Positions 47,701 to 58,616 of a DNA stretch of 64,000 nucleotides are shown here, in pieces. A program made the position numbers and the translations under genes. The stretch is from Tetracentron sinense (taxonomy: Eukaryota > Streptophyta > Magnoliopsida > Trochodendrales > Trochodendraceae): contig CM026554.1 in the NCBI GenBank assembly GCA_015143295.1, positions 54,186,627-54,250,626 on the forward strand. Reading direction: 5' to 3'. The notes beneath the pieces were generated by a model. The model saw nothing but the letters and a program-made list of their open reading frames with translations. It was not told the DNA's origin and ran no database searches. Position 1 is the stretch's first letter. Each line of letters starts with the position of its first letter.

Positions 47701-48954
47701 AATCCTGGAATAGGAATTTTGAAGTGAAAATGGAACTGTAACTATTGATAAATACTGCGACTGGTGAGATAATTCAATTTATGCTCTTTCCTTTTATTTT
47801 GGTTGCAGGTTGTGGTTGAACATATTCTAGGCTTTCTAGCTGATAATTTTTTTTTATAGGGCTTTTGTTTTGGTAGTCAGTCTTATTATTTAAGTGAGCA
47901 GACAATATGGATTATGCTTATTAGATTAAATGATTTCACCAAAAATGACCTACGTCCATCAAAACCGCATTTCTACCATACTACTATCCCCTAATATTAT
48001 CTGTGGCTTGCTTAGGCTCTTGTGTATCCTCCAGAAAGGAGTATACATCCACCTTCAGCTTTGGTTGTGAACAATCTGACAAAGCAAGCAGATGCCTCTA
48101 GACATCATCAACAGCAGATGCTGGTTGAAGAATTCCCTGAACGACCCGGTCAACCTGACTGCAGTTACTTTGTGAAAACTGGGGACTGTAAATATAGATA
48201 TGGATGTAAATTTAACCATCCGAAGAACCGGGCCCCAAAATCACCTGTTTGTGTTCTCAATGACAAGGGCCTGCCTTTAAGACCTGTAAGTTTTATCTTC
48301 CATTTATTTATCTCATACCAACACCTCTCTTCCTTGATACTACATGAGCTAGATTTTCTTACTCCTTAAGTTATGGCCTTTTAAAGCATTTTTCTTTGCT
48401 ACGCTCAATTTTCTATTAATAGAATGTTGGGGGGGAGGAGTTAAGAAACAATTACCCAGAGGCTTGTCTTTCTGGCTATCAATACCCGCATTCAATGTGT
48501 CCCAGTTGTATTTTTGGGGCAAAAATTGACCTCACCAGGTGATCGGCAATCCAGTTCATTGCTTTATTTTGGACTGTCTATTAAATTACAGATGCTGGTT
48601 CACTAAGAAGGTTGATTTTGCTTTATGAGTCTTCCCCATGCTTGTGAACTATCTTTGCCCCTCATGCATGCGGTCGCTATGAGACAAAATTGAAGGAACT
48701 TTTTCATGATGTGAAGATTAATAGTCTCGTCTCGAGAATCGGGATGATTATGGTGTCTCAGTCTACATAGAGTTGCATTTTTTCTACACCAAAGAAAGTT
48801 ATTTTTTGCTCTGTATCAACTGTGCTATCATGTTGTGCTTGTGTTCACTCTCTAAACCTTTGATGTTACAATCCAGGATCAAGACATTTGCATGCATTAC
48901 AGCCGCTATGGTATTTGCAAGTTTGGGCCTGCCTGTAGATTTGATCATCAATAA
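41763..48954 (+). CDS. C3H43: CCCH zinc finger protein, five fingers (C3H43-like)
   Basis: Members of this plant family bind RNA or DNA through CX8CX5CX3H fingers; the exact role of this one is not established. Exons are 41763-42140, 42596-42661, 46081-46200, 46318-46614, 48016-48285 and 48877-48954, all in phase 0 with GT-AG borders, giving 402 aa (Arabidopsis protein about 448). Finger 1 is at ~95-120 ([20 protein letters not shown]). Finger 2 is split between exons 2 and 3 (its first Cys is the IECK at the end of the 22-codon exon 2, then [13 protein letters not shown]). Finger 3 is in exon 4 ([16 protein letters not shown]), finger 4 in exon 5 ([16 protein letters not shown]) and finger 5 in exon 6 ([16 protein letters not shown]). 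[10 protein letters not shown] and [11 protein letters not shown] linkers are typical. I chose ATG 41763 because it opens MGDCEED. The protein stops right after finger 5, probably by frameshift. Confidence 0.92.
42845..43090 (+). mobile_element. short RTE-type LINE 3' fragment in C3H intron 2
   Basis: The blocks TGAGATTGTTTGGACGTA, ACTATTAGTGGCCCC, GAGTTTGTACAAGTTGAAGG and GGAAGGGGATGGTGGAAC are the decayed WFGHV-and-later part of the same LINE type as 22230-23215. The rest of this 3.4 kb intron is AT-rich. Confidence 0.6.
43897..44884. mobile_element. hAT element with a possible transposase tail
   Basis: The 988-bp element has ends CAAGGTTTAAAAAAACGG and, in reverse complement, CATGGTTTAAAAACTCGCC. 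It is flanked by the exact 8-bp duplication TATGAGAT (43889-43896 and 44885-44892). Subterminal regions repeat GGTTTCGG and GTTACGTAACGG motifs. A minus-strand frame at 44243-44542 ends in an acidic tail ([15 protein letters not shown]) that could be the C-terminus of a hAT transposase left after internal deletion; I cannot verify this. It lies in intron 2 of the CCCH gene. Confidence 0.87.
47168..47695. mobile_element. Tourist-like MITE (T3) carrying half a Mutator MITE
   Basis: The ends GAGCATCTCCAACGGT and ACCGTTGGAGATGCTC are inverted repeats, with TTA at 47165-47167 and 47696-47698. The middle (about 47295-47420) holds one arm of the Mutator-like foldback family (M9: TTGACACCCCTTAACTGTGG), apparently inserted into it and partly lost. 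It lies in intron 4 of the CCCH gene. Confidence 0.82.
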
Positions 48955-49133
48955 ATTATGGCACTTTGATTTCTGCAGTTGTGTCCATACCAGGTCAGCC
49001 TCCGTCCTTTGGCAACCCTACAACTTTTGAAAGGGTTAATAGCAAGGGTGAAATGGAACTCAGGCTCAAATCTAAGCACCATGTAAAAAGTTTGCATCGA
49101 TGGCCTCATGTTTGTCAAGGAATGGTGATTTAG

Positions 49134-50351
49134 AATTTACTTTTTTTTTTGTTTTCAATGTGGTGTTTTGGCTTGATTACTATGAGCTCAGGGAAATGAC
49201 CTTAATGTAATTACCCCTTATTTAATCTGTCTTTTACCAAGCAAATACATGAAGTCATTTTTAACAATGAGTTTATAGCCTTATCCCAACTATTTGGGCT
49301 TGGCTTTGTGAAGCCTGTCTTGCATTTCATCCAACCAATGGAAGATTTGCTCTTTCAAATGAAAAATCAATCCCAAAAAAACTGTTTACTCCAGTTGAGT
49401 AATTCAATATTGACAGAAAATATTTGGTTTTTTTGTTGTATTATTAAGGTCAATAGTGTCTATATTATTATTTAAACTGTAAACGTGGAACAAGGTTGTT
49501 GACCTTGTTATGCGAAAATTCCCACTGGATCTGAGGATCTTCCCTTTGGCAAGGAGCAGACCCTCACCATATATATTGACCAAGTACTCTATTAAATATC
49601 CAGTGGTTAATGACTATAGAAAACACATCCTTCAAAATTCAAATGGGATGTTCTGACGGCACCCAAAAGAAAACAAAAAGGATGTTCTGAAGCATTTTCG
49701 TGCCCTTGTATCCAAGTTGCTTTGGCATTCATATAAAAGTTTGAGACTCAAACCGATATAAATGTTGAAAGTTTCTTCAAATAGACTCCAAATCATATTT
49801 CGGTCAACTACAAGTAGTGATCATAAAGGACTGAATTCGTGAAAAGAATCAGAAGACTGATCCATGGATACACTCTACTTTGACCCTTACAAGGGATTGC
49901 ACAGGTAGCACAGTTGGTTCGGGTCTGGGGAGAGATCCCAAGGTCTTGAGTTCAACTCCAATCTTTTTTGCCTATCATTTTCAGACTAGAGTTCAGATTC
50001 GGCAAAAACAATATTGTATATTTACTTTTATTAGTAATAAATAATGTCACTGTTCACAACCAAGATACTAAATCACTCAGAACCATTGGGATTATTCTAA
50101 TCCAGTAAGCAAGCATTTAGGAAAATGTTATATCTTTATGTCCCTTACTTTCTTTCCTTCTTGAGTATGCAAAAAGCATGAGGGAAAAAAAGGAAGGGGA
50201 CAAGAAACAAGGAAAATAATAGTGGAAAAAACAAAAAGAAAGAGCAATAACCACCAAGATACTCCCCTCCATCAGCCAGCCAGGTCATTGGAAAGGACCC
50301 ACAAGAATTACACCACCATATTCAAATTACACCATCTCATGTAGTGAGGGA
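49134..50351. other. spacer between the convergent C3H and NOI genes
   Basis: The two genes point towards each other here. At 49265-49335 there is a LINE 3' end motif (TTATCCCAACTATTTGGGC) typical of plant RTE elements. At 49893-50040 lies a SINE. Otherwise the DNA is AT-rich without clear features. Confidence 0.5.
49893..50040 (+). mobile_element. tRNA-derived SINE
   Basis: A box TAGCACAGTTGG (49906-49917) and B box GAGTTCAACTCC (49948-49959) are separated by 30 bases, the spacing of an RNA polymerase III promoter in a tRNA. The text does not fold into a full tRNA, and it is followed by unrelated sequence and an AT-rich tail, so it is a SINE and not a tRNA gene. The exact 3' end is uncertain. 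Confidence 0.75.
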
Positions 50352-53300
50352 TCAACCACAGCAAAACCACTTTCTCTGCACCCAAAGTTAAACAAAAATC
50401 AAGCACGGAAAGGTTCTTTATTAGATAAATACAACCAAATAATCAGTTACCATTCCACATATGCATTGGGTCATACCTTCACAGGAGACTGATAATTCTC
50501 ATTTTGTTTATATGCATCATCATTTCTTTGTGGCGAGACCACACTCCCAGCAGTCCCGCTCGTCTTCTTCTCATCTCTAGCCTTGTTAAATATGACTGTA
50601 AATCCTTCGGCTGATGCGGGATTGTTCACATCCCACTCGCCGAATTTGGGCAATGGCCGGCCCTTATCCTGCTGCAAATGGGGGAAAAAAAAAAGTGAAC
50701 CATAAGCAGGTTTTAGTATAGTTTCAGTGAAGAAGCTCCAACCTAGATAGCACAATAATGAAAAGCTTCGAACCATTAAATCTAGTTAAACAAATAAGTT
50801 TAGTAATTGAGAAGCTACTTTCTCAATTAATAGCAGCAATTCAGTAGCTACTTTCTACAAAGGATAGAGAATTAGAACACATCTCTACAAGCAGAAATTC
50901 TCAGACAATTTTAAAAACAAAAATTGTAAGCAAAATCCAGCAGTAGTTGCACTATCACCTATTATTGCAATTTGAACACAATCCCTTCATAGATAGAATT
51001 CCTTCACATAAAACTGTAAATTAATAGATTCAGTTGCTACTACAGAGAGGTCAACCTATATATATATATTAAGGCATGCTGATATGATTCGTATTGCTCC
51101 AAAAGATAAACCAACAGAGTCAAAAGCATGAAGGCTGAATTAGCCACGACTACTTCAACTTTTTTAAAAAAGTAGCCACAACTATATTGATGAAGTAAAG
51201 CCATTATGATTTGGATGATTTATCCACCAAAGATTTGGGAGTAGCTCCAATAGGCGATACATAATGGACAGTCGACTAAGATGGTTCATAGAAGACACTA
51301 ATGATCACGGTGAGGAGTGAATTAGTGCAAGTTGAATGTTCTAAAAGGGCAAGAGGATGACCAGAAATGACATGATTGGAGTTTTGGTTCTTTTGATCGG
51401 GAAATGGATAATACACAGATAAGAAAAAAGGAAGTGTAAAGGAGTTCACCGAGAAGTGAACAGACGACCAAAAGCAAAAAATAAAATCAAATAACACTAT
51501 TGAGAAGAAAGAAAGTGAAAAACCCTAGCTCATCAAAGTCAGGTCTGATTGAGCACCAATCAAATAACACGGAAAGAATAACAACGCATAAGAAATCCAC
51601 CAAACCACAAGAGTTCTCAAACACCAGTCTGTTCCTCTCCCTCCAGATGCATCAACAAATAGCTCTCAGGAGATAGCTCCACAACAATGACGAGGCAACA
51701 TCCACATCCCTTAAGAACCAACTAGTGAATAAGTCCCGAATACAATGAGAGAAGACCCAGAACGCCCCCAGAGGGGATAGGAAATGCCCACATAAAGAAC
51801 AATACAAGCTTCTACAATGGAAAACACACTTTATATATAGTTTAACATAAAGCTTTGGACATTGTTCCTACTTGAGACTAGTGTTTAACACTAGAACTAA
51901 TTTCCTTGAAAAAGGGAAGGACTTAGAAAGGAAGAAAACTTTGAAAAGTGTAGATCCTTCATACTAGTTTGTTCTGATTCTGATTTGCAGTGGCCAAGTA
52001 TGGTTATGGCTAAAAGTAAATAAATGGTTGCCTCACGGCGGCGAATCTAACAAAAGCTGGCAAACTAAATTAGGTGCCGTTTTCCTAACTCGGAGAAAAT
52101 AAAACGTGCCGGTCATGCCTGCGGACACTTCACACCATAGTTGCAGGGAATCTATGTACAGGGTGGGAAGCTCGTTTTCCAGACTCGCTTCCTCAAACAG
52201 ACTCGTTTCCTAGGAAGCTTGTTTCCATCACATCTCATTTAGTAGTCAAATGGAGCTGTATGTGTGAAGTGATAGGTTAAACCATAGGTCTATAGCTTAG
52301 GGTATAGACTCTAAGAAAATATCATCGGTTTGGAACCTAAGGCACCTACTTTTTCACAAAAATCTCATGTAAGATAAAATCAAAGATATAGCTACTCATA
52401 ATAACATAGTGGGAAAGAGGAGAATATATCCCATTTCTCGCTTCCCGTTTCCAAAGGTTTTTTTGAGCCTTGCTTCCCGCTTTTCGCTTTCGCTTTGCTT
52501 CTCGTTTTCGCTTCTCAATCTGGTAACTATGCTTCATATTGGCCGAGAGTTTGGTTTCAAAATTCTTCCATTCAGAACCTGATCACCAAAGTGAATGGTT
52601 GTGTTAGTAAAAAGGCCTTGAACATCCAACTTTGGAAAGAGAAAGGATGTGGCGAGCCATACCATGCGGAACCGTCACAATTCACCTTTAGTGACCCTTT
52701 TCTAAAGTTTCACCAACTTAAACTGAAATCCTCCGTGACAGCGAGAGCCTTGTTCGGTTGGAAGTCAAAAGAATGTCCAACTAAACAAAAGGGAACAAAA
52801 GCACCACTCTAGACCCGAACCCTATTTATTCCGGCGAAGGGACAAGCGAGGGCTAAGCTCGATGCCAATAATCTCGTCAATAACACTAGTAACTAATGTT
52901 AACCCAAGTTGTTCCAAACATAGTTACCAAATCTGCATACTATACCCGTATAATACTTTTAAGGAGAGTTGCCATTTAAAACAGTATACTCTTGTTATCT
53001 TGTGTATTATTCGTGTATCACCGTATAATATGCATTTAATACATGAGTTTTGTATTTAAATATGTATAATACACATATTTTTGTGTTAAACGCATATTTC
53101 GTATTAAACGATTGTTATTAGTTAGGATCATGATTCCTATTTATTTACAATTATTATATATTTATTAAAATTTCTCTTACTATTACCGTGTTTTTGTCAT
53201 ATAATACCCGGTACTTTCCGAACGTATCATTTTCGTATTATACCCGTACATGTACTTCAGTACTTGGTAACTATGATTCCACAAACAAAAACATTTAGGC

Positions 53301-55047
53301 CCAGGGACAACATCCCTATCTAAAATCAATCCAATAGCGTGTCTGAAACAAGATACAAACCCGAAGACAAATTTTGAATATAATGGAAGGCAAATCAAAT
53401 GATTCCTATTCTTCAACCGGGATGTAATCTTTGCGGTTCTCGAGGCGTTTCGTAGTAAATGCTCTTGTACTTTACCAATTGATGGGACTAGTAAAAATAA
53501 ACTCAAAATCGACACCATTCCTACAAATTTAGACTAAAGCCATAGTTGCATAGAAGCTATATACACACACTTGTACAAGGTGAGAAAATCGCTTCCTAGG
53601 AATATCACTTTCCAAGCTCGATTCCACTACGTAACATTTAGTGGTCAAAGAGATAGGCATGCCAAATGTGATGGGATAGATCCGAGTCTACAACCTAGAG
53701 TGTAATCTTGAGCAAGTATCGCTGGATTGGAACCTTTTTGTAAAGGATTTATAGAATATCGTGCGATTCTACAACCAGCAAAGCAAATTAGATGATTTTA
53801 TGCAAGTCCACTATATTGTAAGGCACCTAATACTCTATACATATCTCATGTAAGAAAAATCTAAGGTATGGCTGCTCATACAGATATAAGGGGAGTGAGG
53901 TGACACATATCTCCTTTCTCAACATTCATTTTCCAATGGTTTTCCATTAGTTACCAAAGCCTCACTTCACTTCTCGCTTTGGTAACTATGACTAAAACAC
54001 CTTAGAGGGTTACAACAAGACCATGAGTTCTATTTCTCCACAGTATTCATGCAAGGACCGATTGATAGGGTTTAGGTTGATCTTTAGAAAAGATTATGCA
54101 GCATCTCTCTCTAGTACAAACAAAAAAAGGCATATACACATTGTAGGTATAAACATGCAATAAATGCAACTTCATCAACCACCAAATAACCCAATTCAAG
54201 TGCATTGAACTGTGTGCCAAAGAACAACCTATGAAGACACCTACTCACCATCTTAAACTCAAAAAACTCACCTACATCCTGATCGCTTCCAGAAATCACT
54301 TCTTAAACTCTTTTGTCACGAAAAGAAAATATTTTCTTGAGACCAAAAGAACCAAGTCCATAGAAACCTAATAAGAAAAAATGAAACCTATTTCTTTTCT
54401 GGTCCTCATTTGAAGCCTTAAAAAATCAAAATTTAATCATATAAAGAACTAGTCACATATCCATATTCCACGATATTCTCCACTATGTCAATTTCTCATT
54501 TCATTGAATCGAAAAGAAACCCATATGTTTAATTGTTCCTCTTTATAATATAAAAATAGAAAATCATCTCTCCAGCCCTTAAAATAAATCACAAAAATTA
54601 ATATCAAATTCTAAAACTCCAGAGACATTCACAGGTTCGGCACTTTCCAAATCTAACATGTTTTCTATCCCCAACACACGTCCATATTCCCAATATCCTC
54701 CACTAGGTCAATTTCTCATTTTCCTCAAATCAAAGAGAAACCCATACGTTAAATGTTCTTCTTTGAAACTATCAAACAAAAAAGAGGAAATCATAACTCA
54801 TGACCAAAAAAAAGGCGCAAATTTACAACAACAAAAAAGGACATTGACAGGGGTTGGGTTCGGCACCTACCATCCTAATATGACTACAATGTTTGTTTGC
54901 TGCCCTAAAATGAATTGAAAACCTAAATGTACTCCTCCTATTCATGGCATTGTCTGGCAGGATCAAATCAATGAATAAAAAACCCCCAAAACAAAGTTCT
55001 GATCAAATGAGAAATACTCAAATTGAAAGAGATATTACCGACGACAT
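50352..55047 (-). CDS. RIN4-like/NOI domain protein
   Basis: Small NOI proteins are membrane-anchored members of the family that includes the immune regulator RIN4. The exons on the minus strand are 55047-55039 (ATG TCG TCG), 50671-50477 and 50375-50352. All are phase 0 with GT-AG borders and encode 75 aa. The NOI domain is in exon 2 (LPKFGEWDVNNPASAEGFTV), including the LPKFGEW site that in RIN4/NOI proteins is the AvrRpt2 protease cleavage site. The last exon gives RKWFCCG, whose Cys pair fits the palmitoylated C-terminus of the family. Intron 1 is 4.37 kb and holds three hAT MITEs and LINE debris. The likely Arabidopsis counterpart is At3g48450. A longer frame through the start of exon 2 has no ATG context or domain and is intronic. 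Confidence 0.9.
51238..51830. mobile_element. LINE debris in NOI intron 1
   Basis: 51238-51385 repeats the RTE-type 3' blocks (GTAGCTCCAATAGGCGATA, GTTGAATGTTCTAAAAGGGC) seen at 22980-23100 and 42940-43030. The following part up to about 51830 reads like a minus-strand L1 zinc-knuckle region, by its resemblance to 21400-21720, but is badly decayed. Confidence 0.5.
52136..52531. mobile_element. hAT-like MITE, CATAGTTRC family (copy 1)
   Basis: The ends are CATAGTTGCAGGG and GGTAACTATG. The flanks CTTCACAC and CTTCATAT match at 6 of 8 bases, a worn duplication. Inside are CTCGCTTCC, GCTTTCGCTT and similar motifs. It is a clear relative of 53541-53990 (shared TCTCATGTAAGATAAAATC and GCTACTCATA blocks). 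Confidence 0.7.
52919..53275. mobile_element. hAT-like MITE, CATAGTTRC family (copy 2, distinct interior)
   Basis: The ends are CATAGTTACCAA and TTGGTAACTATG, inverted repeats. The flanks GTTCCAAA and ATTCCACA match weakly. The interior is built from GTATAATAC/GTATTATAC-like motifs and differs from copies 1 and 3, so it shares only the termini with them. Confidence 0.65.
53541..53990. mobile_element. hAT-like MITE, CATAGTTRC family (copy 3)
   Basis: The ends are CATAGTTGCATAG and GGTAACTATG. The duplications ACTAAAGC (53533-53540) and ACTAAAAC (53991-53998) match at 7 of 8 bases. The interior aligns with 52136-52531 along its whole length. Confidence 0.78.
54452..54885. repeat. diverged tandem duplication, about 215 bp unit
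   Basis: Unit 1 (about 54452-54660) and unit 2 (about 54676-54885) share TCCATATTCC, TCCACTAxGTCAATTTCTCAT, AGAAACCCATA and GTTCGGCAC blocks in the same order. They lie close to the NOI first exon, within its intron. Confidence 0.65.
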
Positions 55048-55260
55048 GAATGGAAGATCGCAGGAGCTTCGAATTCCAGAGAAGGGAAATGAGAGAGAGA
55101 GTCTTAAGGATTGATTGGATGATTGATGAGGTGTACGCGTCTCCCTCCAACGCGGTCTAACCGTTCTATTTTCCTCTTCTGCTATTCTTCTTCGCCTCTT
55201 CCGCATATTTTACTTCTTTGCTATTCTTAGCATGGATTTTGTTCAAAGATCGCTTGAAGT
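55048..55260 (-). promoter_or_regulatory. NOI gene 5' leader and promoter region
   Basis: The DNA upstream of the 3-codon first exon is GC-richer and CT/GA-rich, as in plant 5' leaders. The exact start of transcription and a TATA box are not evident. Confidence 0.35.
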
Positions 55261-56847
55261 TTCACAAGTTTGTTGAAAAATATAAAATTTAAAATCCAAG
55301 AAGTTGTAATATTTATTGCTGTAATATATATATTTTATTTTTGGAATTACTTGGGGTCTTTTCCAAGTGGCTGCTGTCACCACTCAATGGTGCCACTGCC
55401 ACATACCCCTGTCCATGCCTATTAAAGTGTTGGGGAGGAGTGCTAAGCCCTACTCTCATGCCTTTGTTACTCACATTCAGCCAACCACAAAAAGTGTGTA
55501 CTGCGGGACGCCAAAAAAATCTGATCGGACAACCACATTACAAAGGTCCTTAAAACCTTTTTTTTTTTTTTTTTCTTATTTGTTTAGACTTTTATAATTT
55601 TTAAATATTACTAAAGGTCCTTAAGACGTTAGAATACACGTCATAACTCATTAGTAACCATAACAACATTATTATCATAAATCATACAATATAAATCATA
55701 CATTAAAATTTTTTGGCTTTAAAACACATATCTCATAACACTATTCATTACTACTATGCACATGAAGATCCGGGATTCTACACCAAAAGCCAAACTCCTC
55801 CAAGCTTATACACTCACTTTCATCCGGCTCGACCTCGGTTAACATTCGGCAACCCCGTCACTGTTTGATCCTATGAGGCAAGACAAAGAACTTTGAGCGC
55901 TCTTTTATGAGGCTATAAGCTCAATGTCGTTGTGTCAACATGGAATGTCACGAACACGGACCAGACCATCTATAATTGCTACTACAAACATAATTTAATA
56001 ACTGAAACAACACTCGAGAGAATACTACATCTCTAAGAAGAGAAACAAAACACTTTGTATAAATGCAAATGCATGCTACAATATTGGGTTTATATAGAAA
56101 AATTTGGTGCATAAACATTCCTGAGACCTTCAACTTTATTAGATGCAAAAAAGGTAAGAAACTAATGATAAAATATTACTAAAGATTTTCTACAACCTGC
56201 AAAATCTTTCTATGTTAAGTATGTCCAGCGTAGAGCGGGAGCAAGTGCGGAAGCGAAAGCGTCAAATTTCAATTTAGGATAAGGTCGGGAGTTCCTCCGA
56301 AGCGCCAATATATATACATAAAATATATATTGATGGTCTTGAAAATTACTTGTAGATGTAAATATATCTTTTTTAGTTTTTTAAACTCTAAGAAAAAATT
56401 GATAAAATCATTCATAATTCAAAATTTTCATCACAACAAACCAGATGACTATTTAATTATTAAATATATCATTCTAAATTCAATTACAAGATCACTAATA
56501 ATTAACAAATCTTATATGAATCTTGTACCTTACAAAGAAAAATGACAACACATTTCATTTCACATGAAAAATTAGGATAAAAATAAAATTTTACATAGAA
56601 ACCGCACCTTTAGATGAAAGCGAGGTTTACAAAAATTGAAATCAAGCTCCCAAGGTGAAAGCGAGGTTTGAGAGCAGGAGCGAAGTTTGAGAGCGGGAAC
56701 GGGTAGCAGGTTAGGAGGTTTGGGTTACTAAGAACCGCATCTCCTTGAAATAAAATATTCTAAGAATTACATTTTAAAAAAAGTGTAATAGATATAAATG
56801 CCCTTCTTTTATTTTGTGTTTTTCAAAATGTCCCAATCACAAGGCAA
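55261..56847. other. intergenic, decayed repeats only
   Basis: AT-rich DNA. Between about 56220 and 56720 there are repeated GAAAGCG and GAGCGGGAGC motifs that resemble the subterminal motifs of the CATAGTTRC elements at 52.1-54.0 kb and may be a related, worn element. No gene is seen. Confidence 0.4.
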
Positions 56848-57720
56848 TTTTTTTTTTTTTGGTTAGTAGGGGATTGGGAGCTTCCAAATTGTTGGCCATA
56901 GTGCATTATCTGAATCTGTGGAGGCTGCTCTAGATGAAGGTCGCTACTGTCCATAATTGTTTTTACCAAATGCGATGCTGACTAATACCCAGATCGAGAA
57001 CGTCCCGGCCCTCCATTAAGCTTCGCCATCCCCGTGAAGGCCTCTGTTCCATCTTAGCTTCCAAGAAACAGGACTTGGGATAATATAGTGCTTGCGCCAA
57101 GAGATCCCAAAGGGATCAGTCGCCAACCTTGCTTAGCTAGCAATCCCAAATTAAAAGCCTGAAGGTCCCTAAACCCCAATCCTCCATTAGCCTTAGAAAG
57201 GCATAGATTCTGCAATCGAATTCAGTGAATCTTTGGTTCAGCCGCTTGTCCCCACCAGAATCGAGCTATAGAGGAAGTTAATTCCTTAATCCAATTCCCC
57301 GGAAGCTTGAAACAGCTAAAAGCAAACGTGGGTATAGTTTGAAGCACGGCTCGGATTAATACCCCTCGGCCAGACTAAGACAAAGTGAACCGGTCCACCC
57401 CTGTAATTCTATTTAGAATGCGCCTTTTAATACTGGAAAAAAATTGAGCTTTGGAGCATCCAAACTCGGATGGGAGACCCAAATACTTCTCTAGAGGGGT
57501 TAGTTTCCTTGTGTGGAGTATCCGCCCTATCATGCGATGCAATCGAGAGGGAGTGTTGGAGCTAAAAGAGATCCCTGGTTTGCTATAATTCACTTGTTGA
57601 CTAGATGCTCTACCATACCGCTGAAGTAGTTTCATTAGGTTCCAAGCTTCTTCCAAATTGGCGTTGAGAAGAATAGACAGTCGTTCGCAGATAAGAGATT
57701 ATAAATCAAAGGAGCTTGTC
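56848..57720 (-). mobile_element. 5'-truncated L1-type LINE remnant with reverse transcriptase
   Basis: On the minus strand the reverse-transcriptase C-terminal part can be read: LLQRYGRASSQQVNYSK, KYLGLPSEFG, then across a stop GRGVLIRAVLQTIPTFAFSCF, ARFWWG and [20 protein letters not shown]. The T-run at 56850-56863 would be its poly(A) tail. Stops at several places show it is inactive. It is 5'-truncated next to the dispersed repeat at 57840-58065. Confidence 0.85.
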
Positions 57721-57839
57721 AGATAATGTGCATACCAGAGTCTTTTTTTTTGGAAACTTCTTGCTGGATTAGAGAAGACAATGCTTTCAGTACAGAAGAG
57801 AAATAAATAATGGGAGAGAGCTTCAATTCATATATATTT

Positions 57840-58065
57840 GTGGCGTTGATTGATTTTTTTTTCTATGACAAAAGTATCAAATATTATATTATCTTATTAC
57901 TATTTAATGAATAGATATTTAACAGAATTGATGTCATTTCAAATCTATTAAGTTCCTTCAACCATCTACTCCTATTTGTCATCTCTCTCTATTTTCAACG
58001 GTCGCACAACTTATCTTTCTAACACATTTTCTTTCTCATATCTCTCCTTTTAACACATGAGCATA
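57840..58065. repeat. uninterrupted copy of the repeat split by the LINE in REF6 intron 1
   Basis: Its reverse complement contains GTGTTAGAAAGATAAGTTGTGC, ATTTGAAATGAC and AAATATCTATTCATTAAATAG. It corresponds to 21040-21180 plus 21823-21905, without the 640-bp LINE between them. Confidence 0.7.
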
Positions 58066-58443
58066 AATCCACTAGGTTCCTCTCACCCCCTTCCCTCTCT
58101 CACCTGCATGGCACATGCGGCCCACTAGTGGTTAATCAATTTAAAGGCCAACCTAACAAATTCTTTTCCAAGAAGGATGCATTCATCAACATAAGAAACA
58201 AAAATCTTAACTCTCTCTCTCTCATTCACTCTCTCATTCACTTTAGTATTAAGGGCAAAATCTTTGCGATGTAGTCCTTCACTGCAAGAGGAAGACCTGC
58301 AAAAGGGGCAAAACCCCAACATTTCCTTTTCTTTTCTTTTTTACTTTTTGTGAAAATTCTTTGCAATATTTTAATATTAATTCTCTTACCTTTTTAGCCT
58401 CTAAATTTGAATGTCTCATAAATGTTTAGGCACCAAGTTTTTC

Positions 58444-58450
58444 TATATAA
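58444..58450 (+). promoter_or_regulatory. TATA box candidate
   Basis: TATATAA lies about 170 bp before the ATG of the small candidate gene at 58617, at a plausible distance if the leader is about 140 bases. Confidence 0.35.
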
Positions 58451-58616
58451 ACCCCAACATTGCAGCATGCATTGCATTTACATGAGTGTTTTGCTTCTCT
58501 TCTTAGTTATGTAGTCTTCCCTTCCCCACGTATTTTGGGTGTTGTTTTAGTTATTAAGAGATGTTTGTAGTAGCAACAATAGATGAAGGTCTGGTCCTTG
58601 ATTGGTAGTTAAAACC

